From: Bellilinea sp040754815
Lineage (GTDB): Bacteria > Chloroflexota > Anaerolineae > Anaerolineales > Anaerolineaceae
DNA length: 64,000 bases
Direction of reading: 5' to 3'
Assembly: GCA_040754815.1 (NCBI GenBank)
Contig: JBFMBX010000002.1
Location: 372,001 to 436,000, forward strand
This document shows, in pieces, positions 8,213-16,021 of the stretch. Every line of letters starts with the position of its first letter. Position 1 is the first letter of the stretch. The notes beneath the pieces were generated by a model. The model had not been told where the DNA came from. It saw only the letters and a program-made list of their open reading frames with translations, and ran no database searches. The position numbers and the translations under genes were made by a program.

Positions 8213-9304
8213 ATGAATCTCCAACTTCCCCGCGGCCGTCTGGATTTCCCCGTTTTCCTGCCGGATGCAACGCTGGCAGTGGTGCGCACCGTGGATTCGC
8301 GCGACCTGCGCGCCTGCGGCATTCAAGCCCTGATGATGAACGCTTTTCACCTGATGCAAAAGCCCGGCTCCGGTGTTATACAGGCATTGGGCGGTCTGCA
8401 CCGCATGAGCGCGTGGAATGAACCCATTTTCACTGATTCGGGCGGGTTTCAGGCATACTCCCTCATCCGCCAGAACCCGCGTTTTGGCAAAATGGACGAG
8501 CGCGGCATCACTTTTCAGCCGGAAGGCGGTCAGCGTAAATTTCTGCTCACGCCGGAAAAGAGCATTCAGTTACAGCTCAGTTACGGGGCAGATGTGGTCA
8601 TCTGTCTGGATGACTGCACCCACGTGGATGCGCCGCGCGCCGAGCAGGAACTTTCCGTCCGGCGTACCATTGCCTGGGCCAAACGCGCCCGCCGGGAATA
8701 TGATCGGCTGATTGACCAGAAAAAACTGACCGCCGGTCAGAAACCGTTGATTTTTGCCGTCATTCAGGGCGGCGGTGAACTCGACCTGCGCCGTCAATGC
8801 GCCGAGGCACTGCTGGAAATCGGTTTCGATGGCTATGGCTTTGGCGGCTGGCCGCTGGATTCCGCCGGCAGCCTGTTGACCGAGATCCTCGAATTTACCC
8901 GCCAGTTAATCCCCCCCTCATACCCCCTGCACGCGCTCGGCATCGGCCACCCCCACAATGTGGTGACCGGCTGGCGGCTGGGATACGGCATTTTCGATTG
9001 CGCCATGCCCACCCGCGATGCCCGCCACGGTCGTTTGTACACCTTCACCAACCCGCCCGGCACGGATGGCGGGCTAACCGGCGAGTGGCTGCAATATCTC
9101 TACATCAATGATGAACGCCATACTCGCTCCACCCGCCCGATTTCCGAATGGTGCGACTGCCCAACCTGCCAGCAGTACAGCCTTGGCTACCTGCGCCATT
9201 TGTTCAAAATCAACGACAGCCTGTTTTTACGTCTGGCCACCATCCACAATTTACGCTTCATGACTCAATTAACCGAACGCATCCGTCTGAACTCCCATGC
9301 CTGA
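8213..9304 (+). CDS. tgt: tRNA-guanine transglycosylase family protein (variant)
   Basis: Base-exchange enzyme of the queuine/archaeosine tRNA-ribosyltransferase family. Classical bacterial Tgt swaps guanine-34 for preQ1 in tRNAs with a GUN anticodon. Visible family features are FTDSGGFQ at 73-80, LDDC at 132-135 and IQGG at 184-187. The nucleophile is Asp262 in FDCAMPTR. The zinc site is Cys314, Cys316, Cys319 and probably His345. The substrate-pocket loop, usually GGLAVGE-like, reads GFGGWPLD (209-216), so the incoming base may differ. The 363-residue length is normal. It is translationally coupled to the next gene (overlap 9297-9304). The symbol marks family membership; I cannot confirm preQ1 as the substrate. 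Confidence 0.85.
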   Translation: MNLQLPRGRLDFPVFLPDATLAVVRTVDSRDLRACGIQALMMNAFHLMQKPGSGVIQALGGLHRMSAWNEPIFTDSGGFQAYSLIRQNPRFGKMDERGITFQPEGGQRKFLLTPEKSIQLQLSYGADVVICLDDCTHVDAPRAEQELSVRRTIAWAKRARREYDRLIDQKKLTAGQKPLIFAVIQGGGELDLRRQCAEALLEIGFDGYGFGGWPLDSAGSLLTEILEFTRQLIPPSYPLHALGIGHPHNVVTGWRLGYGIFDCAMPTRDARHGRLYTFTNPPGTDGGLTGEWLQYLYINDERHTRSTRPISEWCDCPTCQQYSLGYLRHLFKINDSLFLRLATIHNLRFMTQLTERIRLNSHA

Positions 9305-10109
9305 ACCGGTGGATATCGATTCCCTCATCCGCGCCGTGCAGACCAACCCGCGCTATGCCGCCATAGACCGCGCTTTGATTCGCGGATTGATCGAACGCTA
9401 TCAGAGCAGCATCAGCCAGCCGCGCGAACTGGTCAAGGCCGTCCGCAATAAACTTCATCAGGTTGGGGGGGCTTATCTGGACAAACCCATAGACTATGCG
9501 CATTGGAAAACGCTGCTGGACGAGTTGCCCCACAACCTGTACCATCCGCAGGTGAAGGATTTTTGCCGGCGCATGATGAGCCTGCATGTTTCAACCCGTG
9601 AACGCCTGCCGCTGCTGGACGCCTTTTACACCCAAACCCTTGCCCCGCTTGCTCCCATCCGCTCCCTGCTCGACCTTGCATGCGGCCTCAACCCGCTGGC
9701 CATACCGTGGATGCCGCTCACACCGCAAACGCAAATTTATGTCTGCGATATTTACAGCGACCAGATCGCTTTTTTACAGCAATTTTTCGATCATTTTGGC
9801 ATTTACGGTCAGGCCTCGGTTTGCGATCTCAGCCGCGAACTGCCGCAACAGCCGGTACAGGTTGCTCTGTTGCTCAAATCCATTCCGTGTCTGGAGCAAT
9901 TGGATAAAACCATCGCCTCCCGTCTGTTGAGCGGTATCCCTGCCGAGCACTGGCTGGTATCCTTTCCGGCGCACAGTCTGGGCGGGCGCGGCAAGGGTAT
10001 GCGCCAGAACTACCGCCAGCACTTTGAAGAGATCATTCAAGGCTGGGAGGTCAGCCAACAGGTCTTTGATTTTCCCGGCGAACTGGTTTTCCTGCTCTCT
10101 CCTGCTTGA
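9297..10109 (+). CDS. ArmA/Rmt-family 16S rRNA m7G1405 methyltransferase-like protein (paralogue 1)
   Basis: Resembles the FmrO/ArmA/Rmt family (aminoglycoside-resistance 16S rRNA methyltransferases), whose characterised members methylate N7 of G1405 in the ribosomal A site. An N-terminal helical domain (1-110) ends in HVSTRERL at 97-104, a family hallmark. The SAM-binding motif is LLDLACGLNPLA (124-135). Then come LLLKSIPCLEQ (191-201) and the C-terminal loop SFPAHSLGGRGKGM (222-235), which in family members positions the target base. All hallmark elements are present, so activity is plausible. The start overlaps the tgt-like stop by 8 bases, so the two are probably one operon. The 270-residue length fits. 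Resistance phenotype and exact target are inferred. Confidence 0.87.
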   Translation: MPEPVDIDSLIRAVQTNPRYAAIDRALIRGLIERYQSSISQPRELVKAVRNKLHQVGGAYLDKPIDYAHWKTLLDELPHNLYHPQVKDFCRRMMSLHVSTRERLPLLDAFYTQTLAPLAPIRSLLDLACGLNPLAIPWMPLTPQTQIYVCDIYSDQIAFLQQFFDHFGIYGQASVCDLSRELPQQPVQVALLLKSIPCLEQLDKTIASRLLSGIPAEHWLVSFPAHSLGGRGKGMRQNYRQHFEEIIQGWEVSQQVFDFPGELVFLLSPA

Positions 10110-10207
10110 TTCGGTCTCCAGACCTAGCCGCAATCCATACCAGGACGGATGGCTCAACCAGAGGATTCGGCTATGATAGGTTCATCAAACCAAAAGGAGA
10201 AACAACT

Positions 10208-10498
10208 ATGGAAAACCAGCTCGAAATCAGAAACACGCTCAAGACCAATCCGCTGGCAATCGCCAGCCTGGTTCTCTCCGCCGGAGGATTCAGTTTCCTG
10301 CCTCTGGTCGGATGCATCGCCGGGATCGTGACCGGTCACATGGCTCGCCGCGAAATCCGCGAAAATCCGCATCTCTACAACGGCGATAGCCTTGCAAAAA
10401 CGGCAATCGTTCTCGGCTGGATCGGCCTCGTCCTGCCACTGGTGATCATTGGGTTTGGCATCCTTTTCATGTTCCCCGCAACCATGATCATCCGCTAA
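10208..10498 (+). CDS. DUF4190-type small membrane protein
   Basis: A 96-residue membrane protein with two hydrophobic segments (about 18-44 and 64-90). Between them is a short cytoplasmic-type loop GHMARREIRENP, the typical DUF4190 arrangement in which a GxxARREI-like sequence links the helices. The start at ATG 10208 has AAGGAGA at 10194-10200, seven bases upstream. It is the first of two similar genes (the other starts at 10659) separated by a structured RNA element. Function is unknown; the position just before a histidine kinase hints at an accessory role in signalling, which is only inference. Confidence 0.8.
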   Translation: MENQLEIRNTLKTNPLAIASLVLSAGGFSFLPLVGCIAGIVTGHMARREIRENPHLYNGDSLAKTAIVLGWIGLVLPLVIIGFGILFMFPATMIIR

Positions 10499-10517
10499 TG
10501 CCAATAAGGGGTGAAAT

Positions 10518-10578
10518 GGAATGGGTTGAGGAAAATTCCGGTGAGATTCCCTCGCTGGATACAGCCAAAACCCATTCC
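10518..10578 (+). ncRNA. Compact structured RNA element (three-way junction), class unknown
   Basis: A 61-base element enclosed by a perfect 10-bp stem, GGAATGGGTT (10518-10527) with AACCCATTCC (10569-10578). Inside are two further helices: GAGG (10528-10531) with CCTC (10550-10553), possibly extended by AA/TT, and the hairpin GCTG-GATA-CAGC (10554-10565). The segment from 10532 to 10566 (AAATTCCGGTGAGATTCC then GCTGGATACAGCC) recalls the core of cobalamin riboswitches, but the B12 box and full architecture are missing. It sits between the two DUF4190 genes, 80 bases before the second, which leads the kinase/regulator/methyltransferase operon. No U-tract follows, so it is not a simple terminator. 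Nature unknown. Confidence 0.5.
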
Positions 10579-10658
10579 TAAGCCCGCTTTGTCAAAAAGG
10601 CTGGAAACAAGGTTAAAATAAAATTGAACATTCACTTATATAAGAAAGAACCAATCGC

Positions 10659-10967
10659 ATGAACGAAATCCCGCACACTCAAAACACCTCCTCGCATCCG
10701 CTGGCAATTGTCGGATTAGTGTTGGGTATATTAGGGCTAATCGGCGTGTTGCCCCTGGTTGGGTCAATTGGGGCCTTGATCGCAGGGAAGATGGCCCAAA
10801 AAGAAATTTTAGAAAAACCGTATCTTTATACCGGTGAAAACCTTGCCCGCGCCGGTATTATTATGGGGTGGATTGGTGTAGCACTTGCTGCACTCGTCTG
10901 TGTCATCGTCGTGCTGGCGTTTCTATTCTTCATGCCCCTATCTACCCGCCCGATTCCAATGTACTGA
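10659..10967 (+). CDS. DUF4190-type small membrane protein (second copy)
   Basis: A 102-residue relative of the protein encoded at 10208-10498: same two-helix plan, with MAQKEILEKPYLYTGENLARAG between the helices, parallel to MARREIRENPHLYNGDSLAKTA in the first copy. The two therefore look like a gene duplication. The stop at 10967 is only 6 bases before the histidine kinase start, so co-transcription with the two-component system is likely. The ribosome binding site is weak (AAGAAAG). Function unknown. Confidence 0.8.
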   Translation: MNEIPHTQNTSSHPLAIVGLVLGILGLIGVLPLVGSIGALIAGKMAQKEILEKPYLYTGENLARAGIIMGWIGVALAALVCVIVVLAFLFFMPLSTRPIPMY

Positions 10968-10973
10968 CGGATA

Positions 10974-12074
10974 ATGGCTTCTCTCAACCGCTGGGTACAA
11001 TTCTTCAATCGCTTTTTCAACCGGCTGCGCTGGCGGCTGACCCTTAGTTTTACGCTGGTCACGCTGGCTGCGATTCTCATGGCCGCGTGGTGGAGCTTTC
11101 TGGCGATTAACCTGTATATTTCCCGCACCATGCCAGAATTATTCGCCAGTGAATCCACCACTCAGATCTTCCCGAACTTGATTCAATTAGCCGGACAAGC
11201 CTTGCTTGTGTTGATCATCCCGGCTGTGCTGGTGGGTACCTTATTTGGTTTTCTGACCGCCCGCTGGCTGGAGAGCCGGCTTGACCATTTGCGTGAAACT
11301 ACAGACGCCTGGGCAAACGGCAATTTCAGGCCGCGCATCCATGATCCTGCTCAGGATGAAATTGCCCGCTTTGGCAGACAACTGAACCAGATGGCATCCG
11401 AAATGGAAACTTTAATGATGACCCGTCAGCAGCTGGCTGCCATTGAAGAACGCAACCAGCTTGCCCGTGATTTGCATGATTCGGTCAAACAGAACCTCAC
11501 CGCAGCCATTTTTCAGTTGAATGCGGCAAAGATAATGATCGAAACCCAGCCCGATAAAGCTCAACAGGCCCTGCTTCGAGCAGAGGAACTCGCCGTGCAG
11601 GCTCAACAGGAATTGACCAATGTCATTCTGGAACTGCGGCCGGCGATACTCCATGAAAAGAATTTAACCGGCGCTTTGCAAGATTACCTCCACCAATGGC
11701 AGCAGCAGAATCAAATTGCGGTCGAATTTACGTATTCACAAAACCTCAATCTGACTTTCATTCAGGAATTGGCTCTCTTTCGAATTGTGCAAGAAGCACT
11801 CGCAAATATTACTCGCCATAGCGCAGCCACATTGGTCAAAGTTTCTCTACAACGGGAGAATCATCAAGTTGTCCTGATGGTAAAGGACAACGGTCACGGT
11901 TTCGACACCACCCAAACAGGATCTTCCGGATTTGGATTGAGAAGTATGCGGGATCGTATGGATGAAATCGGTGGACAGTTGGTGATCGAAAGCGCACCCG
12001 GTCAGGGTACCAGCGTCTATGCCTATTTGCCTGACAAAATTGAACCTCAAGAAGTGGAACAAACCCATGAATAA
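10974..12074 (+). CDS. Sensor histidine kinase, NarL-partner type (HisKA_3)
   Basis: Membrane sensor kinase, 366 aa. Two transmembrane helices (about 23-45 and 72-97) bracket a short extracytoplasmic loop of about 25 residues, too small for a sensing domain, so signals may come through the membrane or partner proteins. A HAMP linker follows (LESRLDHLRETTDAW). The dimerisation/phosphoacceptor domain contains RDLHDSVKQNL, whose His is the phosphorylated residue, and a HATPase domain carries DNGHGFD and GFGLRSMRDRM. This is the LiaS/NarX-like class that pairs with NarL/LiaR regulators. The stop overlaps the regulator start (ATGAATAA, 12067-12074). The small sensing loop is typical of kinases that watch cell-envelope or antibiotic stress, but the signal here is unknown. 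Confidence 0.93.
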   Translation: MASLNRWVQFFNRFFNRLRWRLTLSFTLVTLAAILMAAWWSFLAINLYISRTMPELFASESTTQIFPNLIQLAGQALLVLIIPAVLVGTLFGFLTARWLESRLDHLRETTDAWANGNFRPRIHDPAQDEIARFGRQLNQMASEMETLMMTRQQLAAIEERNQLARDLHDSVKQNLTAAIFQLNAAKIMIETQPDKAQQALLRAEELAVQAQQELTNVILELRPAILHEKNLTGALQDYLHQWQQQNQIAVEFTYSQNLNLTFIQELALFRIVQEALANITRHSAATLVKVSLQRENHQVVLMVKDNGHGFDTTQTGSSGFGLRSMRDRMDEIGGQLVIESAPGQGTSVYAYLPDKIEPQEVEQTHE

Positions 12075-12732
12075 AACCAGCAATCCCATCACCGTGATTA
12101 TCGTTGACGACCATGCCGTTGTCCGACAGGGTTTAATGGCTTTCTTGCAAACGCAGGATGATATCGAAGTCATTGGCGAGGCTGAAAACGGCGCCCGGCT
12201 GCTTGAGATTCTCCCAACCAGTGTGCCGGACGTGCTGCTGATGGATCTGATCATGCCGGACATGGACGGCGTAGAGGCAACCCGCCGCGTCAAGGCGATC
12301 AGCCCTCACACGCAGGTGATTATTTTCACATCCTATTATAAAGATGAGCATATTTTCCCCGCAGTCCGTGCAGGTGCATTGTCGTACATCCTAAAAGACG
12401 CCCAACCCGCCGAAGTGGTCGAGGCTATCCGCAAGGCCTCCCGCGGTGAGGCAGTGCTTCATCCCCGCGTTGCCGCACGGCTTGTTCAAGAAGTACAGGG
12501 TACCCGGAGCGAATCACTCAACCCGTTTTCCGAACTGAGCGACCGCGAGATGGAAATTCTGCGCCTGATCGCCAGCGGCAATTCCAACCGCGAAATTGCC
12601 GATACGTTATTCATCAGTGAAAAAACGGTCAAGAGCCACGTCAGCAACATCCTCTCCAAACTTCATCTGGCAGACCGGACGCAGGCCGCCGTATATGCCT
12701 GGAATCAGGGAATCGTCAGACGGGATGAATAA
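12067..12732 (+). CDS. NarL/LuxR-family response regulator
   Basis: A 221-residue DNA-binding response regulator and cognate partner of the preceding kinase. The receiver domain shows DDHAVVRQG, the phosphoacceptor Asp in VLLMDLIMP, and the conserved Lys in YILKDA. The C-terminal LuxR helix-turn-helix is LSDREMEILRLIASGNSNREIA followed by SEKTVKSHVSNIL. The start is ATG 12067 (MNKTSNPITV), inside the end of the kinase gene; the reading frame is open further upstream but is not homologous there. Its stop overlaps the next methyltransferase start with the same ATGAATAA junction. It presumably controls genes nearby, perhaps its own operon. Confidence 0.95.
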   Translation: MNKTSNPITVIIVDDHAVVRQGLMAFLQTQDDIEVIGEAENGARLLEILPTSVPDVLLMDLIMPDMDGVEATRRVKAISPHTQVIIFTSYYKDEHIFPAVRAGALSYILKDAQPAEVVEAIRKASRGEAVLHPRVAARLVQEVQGTRSESLNPFSELSDREMEILRLIASGNSNREIADTLFISEKTVKSHVSNILSKLHLADRTQAAVYAWNQGIVRRDE

Positions 12733-13552
12733 ATCCCCCTCCATTTCCGAAGCAGAAATTCAAGCCTGGATGGCAAAATTACGGGCTATGCGGAAGTACC
12801 GCCAGCTCGATTTACCGGATTCTTTACTGCGTGATGTGATTACGGCGGAATTTACCCGTCACAGCAATTCCAGCGAGGCATTCAAAGCAGTACGCGAGAA
12901 ACTTCACAACATCATCGCGCCATACCTTGGTGACCCCGATTATCCTGCCGCGCAGGCGATGTTGCAGGCGGCCTTTGCCAGCGAGAACGCAAACGCTGTC
13001 CGCCAATTTTGCCTGTCCATGCTCTCCAGCCACGCCTCCACCCGCGAGCGTATCCCGCTACTGGAGCATTTTTACAAACAATTATGGGAAGTAACCGGTA
13101 TGCCGGCAACAATCCTCGACCTTGCCTGCGGAATGCAGCCGTTTGCCCTGCCATGGATGGAACTCCCCCCTTCTACCCGCTATTTTGCCTACGATTTGCA
13201 CCGCCCGCGGGTTGACCTGATCAACCTGTTTTTTGAACGAAGCGGCTTTTCCGGCCGGGCTTACCACGAAGATATCCTGGTCAATCCGCCGCAGGTGGAA
13301 GCCGATGCAGCCTTATTCTTCAAGGAAGCCCACCGCTTTGAACAGCGCCGGCGCGGTGCATGTTTGCCTTTCTTTCAGGCCTTGCAGGTGCGCTGGCTGC
13401 TCGTTTCTCTGCCCATCAGCAGTCTGAGAGGCACGCGCAATCTGGAAGATCGCCAGCGCCATTTAATGCAATCAATTCTCGAAGGACAATCGTGGCAGGT
13501 TGTCGAAATCCGCTTTGAAAACGAACTGATATTTTGCATTCACAAATCATGA
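12725..13552 (+). CDS. ArmA/Rmt-family 16S rRNA methyltransferase-like protein (paralogue 2, divergent)
   Basis: Second member of the FmrO/ArmA/Rmt family in this window, 275 aa. HASTRERI (103-110) and the SAM motif ILDLACGMQPFALPWM (130-145) are clear, as is the C-terminal NELIFCIHK strand. The loop before the C-terminus reads SLPISSLRGTRNLED (228-242) where paralogue 1 and known enzymes have a GGRGKGM-like sequence. The usual LLLK-IPCLEQ is ALFFKEAHRFEQ (196-207). The fold is kept but the target-binding loop has changed, so substrate or activity may differ from m7G1405. The start ATG 12725 overlaps the regulator stop, and its own stop overlaps the RsmF-like start (ATGA at 13549-13552). It is thus tightly coupled to the two-component system. 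Confidence 0.83.
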   Translation: MNKSPSISEAEIQAWMAKLRAMRKYRQLDLPDSLLRDVITAEFTRHSNSSEAFKAVREKLHNIIAPYLGDPDYPAAQAMLQAAFASENANAVRQFCLSMLSSHASTRERIPLLEHFYKQLWEVTGMPATILDLACGMQPFALPWMELPPSTRYFAYDLHRPRVDLINLFFERSGFSGRAYHEDILVNPPQVEADAALFFKEAHRFEQRRRGACLPFFQALQVRWLLVSLPISSLRGTRNLEDRQRHLMQSILEGQSWQVVEIRFENELIFCIHKS

Positions 13553-15039
13553 GCCGCAGAAGAAAATCCGCATTTACCGCACCCTCATCCTCTCAAACGC
13601 GCAGCAGTGCACTGGAACAGTTCCGCAGCCTGCTTGGGGAAGATGAATATCAGAGCCTGCTGGCAGAATTGGAACGCCCGCTGCTGCCTGCTTTCCGCAT
13701 CAATACCCTGAAAACCTCACCGCAGGCAGTTGAAGAATGGTGCGAATGGTACGGCTGGCAGGTTCAAGCGGTGGCTTTTTGCCCCACCGGCTGGCAGGTT
13801 CAGCAGGCGCGTATTCCCATCAGTCAAACTCTGGAACACCGTTTCGGACACTACTACATACAGGATGCCGCCTCCATGCTGCCGGCCGAACTGTTCGACC
13901 TGCCGCCCTCCCCCCATCCACTGATCCTTGACATGGCAGCCTCACCCGGCGGAAAAACCACCCATCTGATCAGCCGCACTTTCGACCGCGGGCTGGTGCT
14001 GGCCAACGATGCCGGCCTCGAACGCATCACTCCCCTGCGGCTGGTATTACAAAATTGGGGTACGGTAAACACAGCTGTCACTCGCTTCCCCGCCGAAAAG
14101 TTGGGGCGCTGGTTTCCGCATACCTTTGATTGGGTGCTGCTGGATGCACCGTGCAGTATGCAATCGCTGCGCCCGACCGAAGCCCACCCCATGCGCCCCA
14201 TCTCAAGCCGTGAACAATCTCATCTGGTGCGTCGTCAAACCGCCATGCTCATTGCCGCGCTGGCGGCGGTCAAACCCGGCGGGCAGGTGGTCTATTCCAC
14301 CTGCACCCTCGCACCGCAGGAAGATGAAGCCGTGCTGGATGAGGTGTTGAAACGATTTCCCCACAGTTTTCAGGTAGATGAGGTTGCGAACCGTCTGCCC
14401 AGACCCGCCCCCGCGCTTGCCGCCGCTTTTGGTCAAACCTTCCATCCTCAAGTCCAAAACGCTCTGCGGCTCTGGCCGCACCGCTTTTCCACTTCCGGTT
14501 TCTTTGCCGCCCGCCTGACCCGCACCGGAGAAATTGACCTCCCCGCCGAGCCGCCCCCCAGCCGTCCTTTGCGCGAAACCGGCCAGCAGCTGCTCAACCG
14601 CCCGCAGGTACAGGAAATATCGAACTGGCTGAAAGATAATTATGGCTTCGAACTGATCAGCCTTTTGGAATATTATCATTTGGAATTGTGGCGCAGTGCT
14701 GCTTCCATTTTCGCCGTTCCAAGTGCATTTCTGGAGTACTTCAACAATCTGCCCTGTCAGATGTTGGGGCTAAAAGTGCTGGAAGAAACCCCCGAAGGCT
14801 GGCAGCCCGCCCACGAGTGGATCAGCCGCTTTGCAGATCAGGTTCAAAGCGGGCGGTTAACCCTGCCGGCCGTGCTGGTTGAGGATTGGCTCAAAGGCAA
14901 AGATGTGGCCATGCCCACCGCAACGGTTAAATCACCGCCTGTCTGGATTGTTTTTGACGAACATAATCGCTATATCGGCAGAGGGCGTGCGACAGGGCAA
15001 ACTCTTAAGAATCTTTTACCCCGCCGGATGGTTTTCTGA
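13549..15039 (+). CDS. rsmF: RsmF/NSUN-family rRNA m5C methyltransferase
   Basis: SAM-dependent RNA cytosine-C5 methyltransferase. E. coli RsmF makes m5C1407 in 16S rRNA. The SAM site is DMAASPGGKTTHL (128-140). The two catalytic cysteines are Cys202 in DAPCS and Cys252 in YSTCTL. The C-terminal region (about 320-496) matches the RsmF-type extension ending in a PUA-like stretch (VFDEHNRYIGRG). The start is ATG 13549, overlapping the stop of paralogue 2 (ATGA); the TTG five codons upstream is less likely. At 496 aa it is typical for RsmF-type proteins. Co-expression with an Rmt-type enzyme is notable because the family targets, G1405 and C1407, are two bases apart. Exact target is inferred from family. 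Confidence 0.87.
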   Translation: MSRRRKSAFTAPSSSQTRSSALEQFRSLLGEDEYQSLLAELERPLLPAFRINTLKTSPQAVEEWCEWYGWQVQAVAFCPTGWQVQQARIPISQTLEHRFGHYYIQDAASMLPAELFDLPPSPHPLILDMAASPGGKTTHLISRTFDRGLVLANDAGLERITPLRLVLQNWGTVNTAVTRFPAEKLGRWFPHTFDWVLLDAPCSMQSLRPTEAHPMRPISSREQSHLVRRQTAMLIAALAAVKPGGQVVYSTCTLAPQEDEAVLDEVLKRFPHSFQVDEVANRLPRPAPALAAAFGQTFHPQVQNALRLWPHRFSTSGFFAARLTRTGEIDLPAEPPPSRPLRETGQQLLNRPQVQEISNWLKDNYGFELISLLEYYHLELWRSAASIFAVPSAFLEYFNNLPCQMLGLKVLEETPEGWQPAHEWISRFADQVQSGRLTLPAVLVEDWLKGKDVAMPTATVKSPPVWIVFDEHNRYIGRGRATGQTLKNLLPRRMVF

Positions 15040-15046
15040 ACCGCGC

Positions 15047-16021
15047 TCACGGAGCCGGTCCAAATTCACCGGTTTCGACGTTCAGGCGGTATTGTAAACC
15101 AACCTCATCTATCATCAGCAGGGTTTGGGCTTCTCGCCATTCCCCCGGCAGATACTGACCATCCTGATCAGTTAGCACGGGCCGAACGACTCCACTGTTC
15201 AAATCCACCACTGCCACCGTTGTGGCAATTGCTTCCGGCTGCTGAATACCTTTCAACACGGCAAAGGCCAGCCGGTCACCGTCGGGTGACCAGACCAGCC
15301 CGCCACTCTGCCAGTCAGAGTTTGAGCTCAATTCCAGCAAATCCACAAAGGGGATTTCCCGCACAACCTCCCCCGTCAGCCTGCGAATGGTCAGCCGGTC
15401 GCCGTTCAGCACGGCAAAACCGCTCCCGTTTGGAGCGGCACGCAGCAACCCGCATTCGCTGCTCAGCACAATCAATTCGCCGCTTTGCAGGTCAACCTCG
15501 TACAAGCCACAATCAAAACCAACCATCGTCATGGCGCCATCCGGCACGCCGTGTTCAACGAAGTAAAGCCGGTTTCCATCATTGCTCCAGTGAAACTGGG
15601 CCGGCAGGGTGTAGCCCAAGCCGAAGGGGCGCTGTTCATCCAGCACATTCCAGCGCTGGCCATCATCTGGCCGAAAGACGGTTAAAGTAACCCGGTACTG
15701 CTCACCGCTGATCGTTCCATCCGCAGCCAGCGGAAATTCCACACCGACCTGCACTGTCCATTGATTATTGGGGGATGCGTAAAACCATTCCTCGTGGGAG
15801 GTCTTTGGCGCGGTTTCGGTCACCAGTGAAGTTGAATCCACTGAGGTGGGTTGAACCAGCAGGCGGTTTTCTTCACCCGCCGGGGGAGGCAGTGGAGTGG
15901 GTGAAACCTGCATGGGTTGAATTACTGCCGTCGGCACAACCGCAGACGGAATGGGCGTTGAACAACCGGCAAGCATAACCATACAGGCTACCAGATACAA
16001 TTTATTCATCCAGCGATTCAT
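15047..16021 (-). CDS. Lipoprotein with beta-propeller-like (WD40/TolB-type) repeats
   Basis: A 324-residue predicted lipoprotein. The signal peptide ends in the lipobox MLAGCSTP, then comes a Pro/Thr-rich linker (residues 25-65). The main domain has blade-like repeats such as FHWSNDGNRLYFVEHG and LVWSPDGDRLAFAVLKG, as in TolB/WD40 propellers, so a protein-binding surface role is likely. The start at 16021 (MNRWMNKLYL) has GGAGAG six bases upstream and lies 20 bases inside rsmE, so the two are translationally coupled. It is convergent with the RsmF-like gene. Role unknown. Confidence 0.77.
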   Translation of the reverse strand: MNRWMNKLYLVACMVMLAGCSTPIPSAVVPTAVIQPMQVSPTPLPPPAGEENRLLVQPTSVDSTSLVTETAPKTSHEEWFYASPNNQWTVQVGVEFPLAADGTISGEQYRVTLTVFRPDDGQRWNVLDEQRPFGLGYTLPAQFHWSNDGNRLYFVEHGVPDGAMTMVGFDCGLYEVDLQSGELIVLSSECGLLRAAPNGSGFAVLNGDRLTIRRLTGEVVREIPFVDLLELSSNSDWQSGGLVWSPDGDRLAFAVLKGIQQPEAIATTVAVVDLNSGVVRPVLTDQDGQYLPGEWREAQTLLMIDEVGLQYRLNVETGEFGPAP

